Assembly (NCBI GenBank): GCA_900095095.1
Contig: FMBT01000328.1
Span: forward strand, 248,001 to 312,000
Origin: Fragilariopsis cylindrus CCMP1102
Lineage: Eukaryota > Bacillariophyta > Bacillariophyceae > Bacillariales > Bacillariaceae
Length of the DNA stretch: 64,000 bases
Direction of reading: 5' to 3'
Below the pieces are notes generated by a model that did no database searches, had not been told where the DNA came from, and saw nothing but the letters and a program-made list of their open reading frames with translations. Positions within the stretch are counted from its first letter, which is position 1. Each line of letters starts with the position of its first letter. Below are positions 58,093 through 64,000 of this stretch, piece by piece. A program made the translations under genes and the position numbers.

Positions 58093-59403
58093 ATGATGTC
58101 ACTACGGATAAATCATTATCGGCAAAACAAGGAGAATCATGGTCATAATATATCTATGCTTGGCTGGTTCCTCTTATCTTTTTCTCTCTTTTCTTGGTCA
58201 TCGTTCAGGGAGCACAATCACAAACGTGGTGACAATGATATAATTTCCCCGGTAGTAGTCGGTGTTTCGGCTTTTCAACCAAAAACCATCACCACGTTAA
58301 CATCATCATTATCCGCCAATCAGCAATACAAGTATTTCCGTCACGGGGCTATCGGTTCTATAATAATAACATCAATCGATGACAAAACTTCTACACGTTC
58401 TTTTATGTCCCTCATCGATGACGAACAAGAGACCTCGTCGTCGTCAATGTCGTCGTCGTCGTCGTCTTTATCCTTTGCTATGGATCCTACCTCCGAAATG
58501 GCAAGAACGATCGTCCGTGATAAGTTAAAACTATCATCGGAACAACACCAACAACTGGCCAAGCTTGCAGTTTTGGTGAACGACTGGAATTCTCGAATAA
58601 ATCTTATTTCACGCAAAGATTGTTCTAAAGAAGTTGTCTTTGGTCGACATATCCTACCGAGTCTCGCTCCATTAGCAATGCTGACGGACGACGATCCCGA
58701 CGACGATACTTTAGTATTATCAGCGGGACAGCGAGTTTGTGACGTTGGAACTGGGGGAGGATTCCCAGGACTTCCGTTAGCAATAGCCCGTCCTGACGTA
58801 GATTTCTTGTTAGTCGATAGTGTAGGGAAGAAAATTACAGCTGTTCAAGACATGGCCGATCAACTCGGTTTGACTAATGTCAAAACGTATCATGGAAGAG
58901 CTGAATCTGTTTCAGGTTTTGAATCGGACGATAATAGAAAAGGTGACAAATTTTCCTGGGTTGTCGGTCGAAGTGTCACTTCTCTACCAACATTCGCCTT
59001 TTGGATTCAACATTTGTTACAAAAAAATGACGGTCGTTTAGTATATTTGATTGGTGGAGATGTCGATGACACAGTTTCCGATCAAGCAGTTTTAGATGAA
59101 GACATCGAAAATGTACTCGATGTACCAGGAATTTCTGATAAACGAGTCCTTGTTTTCTCTCAACAATCAGTCAACTATCTGGCCAAAAATAGTGGTGAGA
59201 AACTAAGGGTACCCAAGAGGGGTAGTGCTGCTGGCGTTGGCAGCGGTAAATCAGGGAAAGATAAAAAAGATGCAGCCGGTAGTCGTCGTCAACGGAACAA
59301 AAAGAAAGATGCAGCAAAAGGACAATGGGCGAAACGAGATTCTTCTACTTCGAAGCAAAGAGGATACGAGAACTTTCAACGTTTTGATAGCCTAAATAAA
59401 TAG
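58093..59403 (+). CDS. rsmG: RsmG/GidB 16S rRNA (guanine-N7) methyltransferase, probably plastid
   Basis: Intronless, 436 residues. LVNDWNSRINLISRKD, the SAM-binding RVCDVGTGGGFPGLPLAIA (about 214-232) and VDFLLVDSVGKKITAVQDMA are classic RsmG segments; GRAESV and the VVGRSVTSLP block also fit. RsmG methylates G527 of bacterial-type 16S rRNA, so the target here should be an organellar small-subunit rRNA. The roughly 150-residue N-terminal extension has a hydrophobic run (MLGWFLLSFSLFSW, 22-35) and VSAFQP at 59-63, which resembles the ASAFAP plastid import site, though it lies further from the start than usual. A Lys/Gly-rich basic tail (about 375-436) is extra compared with bacteria. Confidence 0.93.
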   Translation: MMSLRINHYRQNKENHGHNISMLGWFLLSFSLFSWSSFREHNHKRGDNDIISPVVVGVSAFQPKTITTLTSSLSANQQYKYFRHGAIGSIIITSIDDKTSTRSFMSLIDDEQETSSSSMSSSSSSLSFAMDPTSEMARTIVRDKLKLSSEQHQQLAKLAVLVNDWNSRINLISRKDCSKEVVFGRHILPSLAPLAMLTDDDPDDDTLVLSAGQRVCDVGTGGGFPGLPLAIARPDVDFLLVDSVGKKITAVQDMADQLGLTNVKTYHGRAESVSGFESDDNRKGDKFSWVVGRSVTSLPTFAFWIQHLLQKNDGRLVYLIGGDVDDTVSDQAVLDEDIENVLDVPGISDKRVLVFSQQSVNYLAKNSGEKLRVPKRGSAAGVGSGKSGKDKKDAAGSRRQRNKKKDAAKGQWAKRDSSTSKQRGYENFQRFDSLNK

Positions 59404-60042
59404 AATAGCAGGGAATGAAACAAAGGAAACAAACAAACAAATATGTATTGTTTCAGAAGAACCTTTGGCTATCCAGGTAAAAAAAGTCGATGAATGCGGT
59501 GCGATGCGAGGGATGTATACAAAATAATTTTATAATAATAATACATCATAACAGTACCGATCTCAGTAACTATGTATTTGAGAGTCCCGTGTTGTGTCAT
59601 TTTTGTTAAAAACTCACTTTACGCGGTGTTGTTCGTAAATCATCGTAAAACAAGTGAAATTGTACTATAGCAGTTGTTTTGCATAGTGTACGTACTGTAT
59701 GTGTATTACTACTAAATAAAATTTGTCAAATGCACCCCGAAAAAGCTATAATATAATTATAGAATGAGTATTATACAAGTATGTGTTGTTGCTTATTGAT
59801 GTTGTATATGTATATATATATGTATGTATTTATGAATTATATGCAGCCATTTGAGTTCATTCGTTGCCGTTGCCGTTGCCGCTCATGCATCAGTTTTAAT
59901 AATCCGTATCAAAAGTACTAATGTAGTAAAGAATGATACTTTGAACTTTCATCAACTTTTAAAAACATTGATGGATCAATTCTATTGTTCTTTCTCTTTA
60001 TCTGTGTGCGTGCGTGTTTTATTATATTATTTTATTACAGTA
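59404..60042. other. Convergent intergenic stretch (639 bp)
   Basis: Shared 3' region of RsmG and the EGF-protein gene. AT-rich with (TA)n and GCCGTT short repeats (near 59865-59880). Nothing else recognised. Confidence 0.45.
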
Positions 60043-61083
60043 TTAAAGAAGTTCATCTGGATTATCAGAATATCTACCACCATTCCCATTCATTCCAACC
60101 TCAACAGAATGATCATCAGATGATCTATTAGCAATCATCGCATCAAAATCACCTTCTATAGTCGAATTGGGTGTCCTTGAAAATGATTGCATAACTTCTT
60201 GTAAAACAGATCCATCTGCTTCTAATTTTAATCCCTCACTTGGATCACGTGTAGCATTTTGTGCTGAATCAGGATTTTTTGAATTGAAATTGCTGCTGCC
60301 ACGAATTTTACGAATCACAAGTAATGATGTTAATAGAACAAATGCCAATACGACAATAACGATTGTAATTGTAACACCAACATGTAGACCACTTTCACCA
60401 TTTTGTTGTTTCGAGGAAGGATTAGAAAGAGTTGCCGTGGCAGGGTCAAAATCGAATCCCGGCCATTCTCTTGGGACATTGCCTTGGACGAATTGACAGT
60501 GCTGTAGTGAATTGATTGATTGATTGATTGATTATTATTATTATTTACATTAATGATAAATTATAGAATCATGAACGGAACGGACATGGACGTGAGGATG
60601 ATAATAATAACAATAGAAATGATACTATTGAGTTGTGTATAGCCGAGAGAGACAAGATATAATTCCAAACCAAAACGAGAAGTGACAACAGACAGGAAAT
60701 ATTTTATAAAATATCTCAAATATTTCAAATTGCAGTTTTTTTTTGGACAGAACTACTTTAAATATAGATATCAAACTTACCGGTCCATCAAAATCAGTTG
60801 GACAATCACATGTCCATTGTGCTGCGTCCCCACCACTACCACCACCACCAGTCGTCGATAGGACACATGTTCCTTGATTGGAACAAAACCAATCCGATGT
60901 AGTTTCTTGTTGTAATTGACAATACGTTTCTGCTTCGTATTCACAATATAATCCAGCAAAGTCACCGGGACTTGTTTCACAATCACAATAGTATGTCCCT
61001 TCTTCCAACGGATGTTGAGCACAACTTGATCCATTTTCACAACGGTGTCCATCTGGACATGTTCGGAATGTTGATGATGACAT
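60043..61083 (-). CDS. Single-pass membrane protein with EGF-like repeats
   Basis: Exons 61083..60781 and 60501..60043; donor GTAAGT, acceptor CTACAG, phase 0; 253 residues. The first EGF-like unit spans CPDGHRCENGSSC to GLYCEY. A second runs from YCQLQQ through CSNQGTC and WTCDCPTDFDGPHCQF, completed across the splice. One membrane span follows (HVGVTITIVIVVLAFVLLTS) with a basic stop KIRG, then a 90-residue polar cytosolic tail. EGF units normally face the outside, yet no signal peptide precedes the first cysteine. The frame closes 30-40 bases upstream without an acceptor site, so the real start may lie in an exon I cannot place. The role is unknown; adhesion or cell-surface binding is inference. 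Confidence 0.82.
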
Positions 61084-61605
61084 TATTATAGTATGATATA
61101 ATATGTTATTATGATTATTATTTATTGTTATCTTTTATTTTTGTTTTTGTTATGAATTATGTGTATGTAGAACGAACGAATCGAATGTCGAATCTTAAAA
61201 AACGTGATTCCTTCCTTATTTTTTTCCTTTTCTAATATGCCGTGAATATATCTATCAATCCTACGCTAGTTATTATACTACTTTCTTAATCTTGCTGTTG
61301 TCTAAAGGCGAACGATATTAACTTTTAATTTCTTGTCTGCTCTTGAATGTAGCTAATTAATTTTAGGGCAAGTTGGTTGCTTATAAATATATTTACTATT
61401 TACCTGGTAGTATTCAGTACTGTATTGAGTATGTTTCGATACTACCGTAGTACATACCGGTAGGAGTAGGATTTTGTTGTTGCTCTATATTACACACCGA
61501 AGCATTCGCATCATTGGAGCGTCATGCATCGACTCCGAGATAAAAAAATCATAGTATCATGTGCGTTTAGCGCGCGACATAAAAATTGAGTCTTGTAAAA
61601 GAAAC

Positions 61606-61858
61606 GAATCTACTTCGCCCAATTCACGTGCGCCGTCTCGGCTGGTCTGCTCCTACAGAATGCATGGCATGTGCTGGAGGCACTATTTCTAGCTATGTGA
61701 TCTACCTATGGTCCTATGAATACTATGTTTAGTACATAGGAGTGATTGGCAGGTTAACTAAGCTGCTAGAGAGATAGTGAGTGATTACTGTAGAGATTGC
61801 ATTTCGGTATTCGGGTTTGGGGATCCCGAAATTGCGATCGTTGCAGGAAGCGCGATGC
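61606..61858 (+). repeat. Direct repeat copy 1 (253 bp)
   Basis: Identical by eye to 62210-62462, from GAATCTACTTCGCCC to GCGCGATGC. It contains hairpin-capable segments (CCTATG...CATAGG and TTCGGG...CCCGAA). Confidence 0.95.
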
Positions 61859-62209
61859 GAGGTGTGGGTGGGTGGGAAAAAGAAAAATCCCATGGTGAGA
61901 TCCTGTTAGCTAGATTAGCTTGATAGGAATCGCAACCCATGGAAACAGACATCAGAAGAAACAATGGAACGAGTGAGTTTACGTTCCGTCGTCTGATTTC
62001 CCTATCCTTCCTCTCTTGGCGATTCTGCTTTGCCGGATCGTCATATCCTGTACCTTAAGGGTACTGCCTTACTCTACCTACGAATCTTATCTACGTATCC
62101 TACTAGTATGCTTCGTTGGTAACGGCGCGAATCTTCAAGCGTGGTTCGGGGTAAACGGACGGACTGTGATTGTCCTTCCGTTGCCTGTTGCCTGGAGTCT
62201 TGCACTGGA

Positions 62210-62462
62210 GAATCTACTTCGCCCAATTCACGTGCGCCGTCTCGGCTGGTCTGCTCCTACAGAATGCATGGCATGTGCTGGAGGCACTATTTCTAGCTAT
62301 GTGATCTACCTATGGTCCTATGAATACTATGTTTAGTACATAGGAGTGATTGGCAGGTTAACTAAGCTGCTAGAGAGATAGTGAGTGATTACTGTAGAGA
62401 TTGCATTTCGGTATTCGGGTTTGGGGATCCCGAAATTGCGATCGTTGCAGGAAGCGCGATGC
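62210..62462 (+). repeat. Direct repeat copy 2 (253 bp)
   Basis: Second copy, starting 604 bp after the first in the same orientation; 351 bp of different sequence lie between them. Confidence 0.95.
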
Positions 62463-62650
62463 TCCTAACACCGCCACTAATGGGCTGCGACTATAATGAG
62501 TCGGTTGATGGTGTTTGTACCAGTAATCGGTGAGTTCGTAGCCGCCATGTAAATATAGTGGCAGGCCAGCCGGATAAAAAAGAAAAGAAAAGAAAGTTTT
62601 TTTTTTTTTTTTTTGAAAATTTTTTATATAGTTAATATTATACTTTGTTG

Positions 62651-62726
62651 TATGTTATTTGGCATAATCGGGTATAGATGATGCCAGTTATGTTATTTGG
62701 CATGATCGTATGTAGATGATGTCAGT
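62651..62726. repeat. Tandem repeat, two units of 38 bp
   Basis: TATGTTATTTGGCATRATCG followed by GTAGATGATGYCAGT-like sequence occurs at 62651 and again at 62689, with a few differences. Confidence 0.8.
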
Positions 62727-62781
62727 TGTAGTATAGTGGGACGTATTTGTATGTACGCTCACGGTATGTATGTATTGTTAT

Positions 62782-62921
62782 TGTATAGTGAGTCTGTCGA
62801 GGATCAGTGCTCACGGATCGTATGTAATGTAATGTATAGTGAGTCTGTCGAAGGATCAGCGCTCACGGATTGTATGAAATGTATTGTATAGTGAGTCTGT
62901 CGAAGGATCAGCGCTCACAAA
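62782..62921. repeat. Minisatellite, three units of about 51 bp
   Basis: Units start at 62782, 62833 and 62885 with TGTATAGTGAGTCTGTCGA and continue GGATCAGyGCTCAC. Units 2 and 3 are closest; the third is cut short before the 338-codon ORF. Confidence 0.88.
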
Positions 62922-62941
62922 TGTATTGGTGGATTGTATGT

Positions 62942-63958
62942 TTAACCAACTCTAGTCCCAGTTTTGGCAGCGATAGTCCACGCCTTGAGGTATTTCAATT
63001 CGCGGATCTGAGAACGCTTTGCATTGGCCTTTCCAGGTCGAATGTCCACAACAGGACAGATCTTGTTGTGCAGGCAGGTGTTAATATAGTTTTTGAAACC
63101 TTTTCGATCCCAATCTTGCTCCAAGAATTGGGAACCAAGAATAAGACCGGCACTGGTGTCGTTGAAAGGGAGAAGGAGTCGTTCCTTTCTGAATAAAATG
63201 CAGAAGATGGGCCAATAATGGGGGCCAGCCTCATCTTCAAATTTGTGTTTAGTCGCGCAATACTCGATGATGATCGGTTTTGTGTGGTCAACTGACAATA
63301 GGGCTTCGTAAGTCATCTTTGGAACCTCCCACGTTTTAACGCCGTTTTTATTGAGGAAACGTATAACGTCGTCTGCTGGCATGTTATCACCGCGATCACG
63401 CGGAATATGGTTAGCGAATTGTGTGTTGACACTACTGATGACAGCGTCCGTAGCCTTCGTCATCTGGAATACTGTGTATAGCAGCTGCATTGCGTTGAAT
63501 TTGTAATACGGGTGCGGTCCGGTACTCAATTCCTTCACGACGACCTCGATCGTGGGTGAAGAATACTTCTTTAGATAGTGGTTGATAAGCGCATTGCCGA
63601 AAATGTGGTGGATTCCATATTCGTCCTTTTCCGACAACATTGCGTCGAGTGCCGCTTCGTTGGGTGGAGCAAAGTCGAGTCGACGTCTTACGTTACGATC
63701 CGATTCAGGTGTGACCCCGACGATGCTCGTTTGTGCGGTTGCTACCGGAGTCATTGTTCCACTAGCAGCGGCGTAGGTTGTTGTACCAGCCGCGGCAAGC
63801 CCGGAATACAATCGCTTGATATGTCCAAGGACCATGAATTGTTGCGCTACTGGTAAAGCACCCAACATATTATAGTACGATGGATCAACCGGAGGAGGTG
63901 GGACAATCGGAGGAGATGGTGCCTTTTTAGGAGACATGAAGCCGAATAGACTTTTCAT
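62942..63958 (-). CDS. Orphan protein of 338 residues, unknown function
   Basis: Single open frame from the ATG at 63958. I do not recognise it. The N-terminus (MKSLFGFMSPKKAPSPPIVP) is basic then proline-rich. An Ala/Thr-rich stretch leads to a globular part: FGNALINHYLKKYSS, YKFNAMQLLYTVFQMTKATD, IIIEYCATKHKFEDEAGPHY, LLLPFNDTSAGLILGSQFLE and a Lys-rich C-terminus. Codon use looks less AT-biased than in neighbouring genes. Minisatellites lie directly beyond its stop and 253-bp repeats about 500 bp further on, so it may belong to a mobile or virus-like element. There is no diagnostic motif to prove that. The rest of any element would lie beyond the right edge. Confidence 0.6.
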   Translation of the reverse strand: MKSLFGFMSPKKAPSPPIVPPPPVDPSYYNMLGALPVAQQFMVLGHIKRLYSGLAAAGTTTYAAASGTMTPVATAQTSIVGVTPESDRNVRRRLDFAPPNEAALDAMLSEKDEYGIHHIFGNALINHYLKKYSSPTIEVVVKELSTGPHPYYKFNAMQLLYTVFQMTKATDAVISSVNTQFANHIPRDRGDNMPADDVIRFLNKNGVKTWEVPKMTYEALLSVDHTKPIIIEYCATKHKFEDEAGPHYWPIFCILFRKERLLLPFNDTSAGLILGSQFLEQDWDRKGFKNYINTCLHNKICPVVDIRPGKANAKRSQIRELKYLKAWTIAAKTGTRVG

Positions 63959-64000
63959 TGTAATCGGTAGTGTGTATTTGAACTCGAGGATTGATTTGTC

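Larger units (their letters stand above)
61084..62941. other. Repeat-rich, gene-poor stretch (1.86 kb)
   Basis: Contains two identical 253-bp direct repeats, a T18 run (about 62597-62614) preceded by AGAAA repeats, and minisatellites from 62651 to 62921. The 106-codon ORF at 62016-62336 runs across a repeat copy and has no family resemblance. Confidence 0.6.

Noticed and set aside
62016-62336. 106-codon plus-strand ORF
   Set aside because: A third of it lies in the 253-bp repeat, whose other copy lacks the same frame context; no motif.
61606-62462. 253-bp repeats as LTRs of a short non-autonomous element
   Set aside because: Ends are not TG...CA, and no target duplication, primer site or polypurine tract was found; kept as unexplained direct repeats.

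Overview
This window is nuclear DNA of a eukaryotic alga, most likely a diatom or close stramenopile relative. The evidence is: compact AT-rich sequence, short GT-AG introns (about 110-320 bp), many Asp/Asn/Ser homopolymers, a plastid-type pre-sequence with an ASAFAP-like phenylalanine cleavage site (clear in the 43.6 kb gene, plausible in the RsmG gene), and a mix of animal-like and plant-like housekeeping genes. The species cannot be named from the sequence alone.

Layout. 0-3 kb: a CXC (LIN54/TSO1-type) DNA-binding protein on the minus strand, cut by the window edge. 3.7-12.1 kb: a 2796-residue, single-exon NBAS/Sec39-like protein. 12.2-16.3 kb: PHPT1-type phosphohistidine phosphatase, tRNA-Glu(TTC), ADAT1-type tRNA adenosine deaminase, and ribosomal protein uS9 (RPS16). 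16.3-18.5 kb: a gene-poor stretch with a diverged tandem duplication and a CA microsatellite. 18.5-23.3 kb: ribonucleotide reductase R2 with an unusual N-terminal extension, then a very acidic unknown protein. 23.6-27.4 kb: tRNA-Glu(CTC), protein phosphatase 5 with TPRs, and tRNA-Glu(TTC) on the minus strand. 28.4-30.0 kb: two paralogous mini membrane proteins. 30.9-32.4 kb: a membrane-anchored protein disulfide isomerase. 32.6-38.5 kb: an apparently whole Ty3/gypsy LTR retrotransposon with identical 190-bp LTRs and a TATGA target duplication. 39.4-42.8 kb: APC3/CDC27. 43.6-45.3 kb: a probable thylakoid protein and a third mini membrane paralogue. 46.1 kb: mitochondrial uL23. 47.6-52.2 kb: a Doa10/MARCH6 ubiquitin ligase. 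52.7-55.2 kb: an SppA-type S49 peptidase. 55.5-56.2 kb: an unresolved gene. 56.4-57.5 kb: an MgtE-type Mg2+ transporter. 58.1-59.4 kb: RsmG, probably plastid-targeted. 60.0-61.1 kb: an EGF-domain membrane protein. 61.6-64 kb: identical 253-bp direct repeats, minisatellites and an orphan 338-residue ORF.

Most genes are unrelated housekeeping functions. Several serve ER quality control and traffic (PDI, Doa10, possibly the NBAS-like protein), and several serve RNA and translation (ADAT1, uS9, uL23m, RsmG, tRNA-Glu). The most novel feature is a family of three 73-77-residue proteins sharing a hydrophobic N-terminal hairpin and an EKxxxWPRD signature. Automatic ORF calling misses them because each is split by introns, and the introns lie at different positions in each copy.
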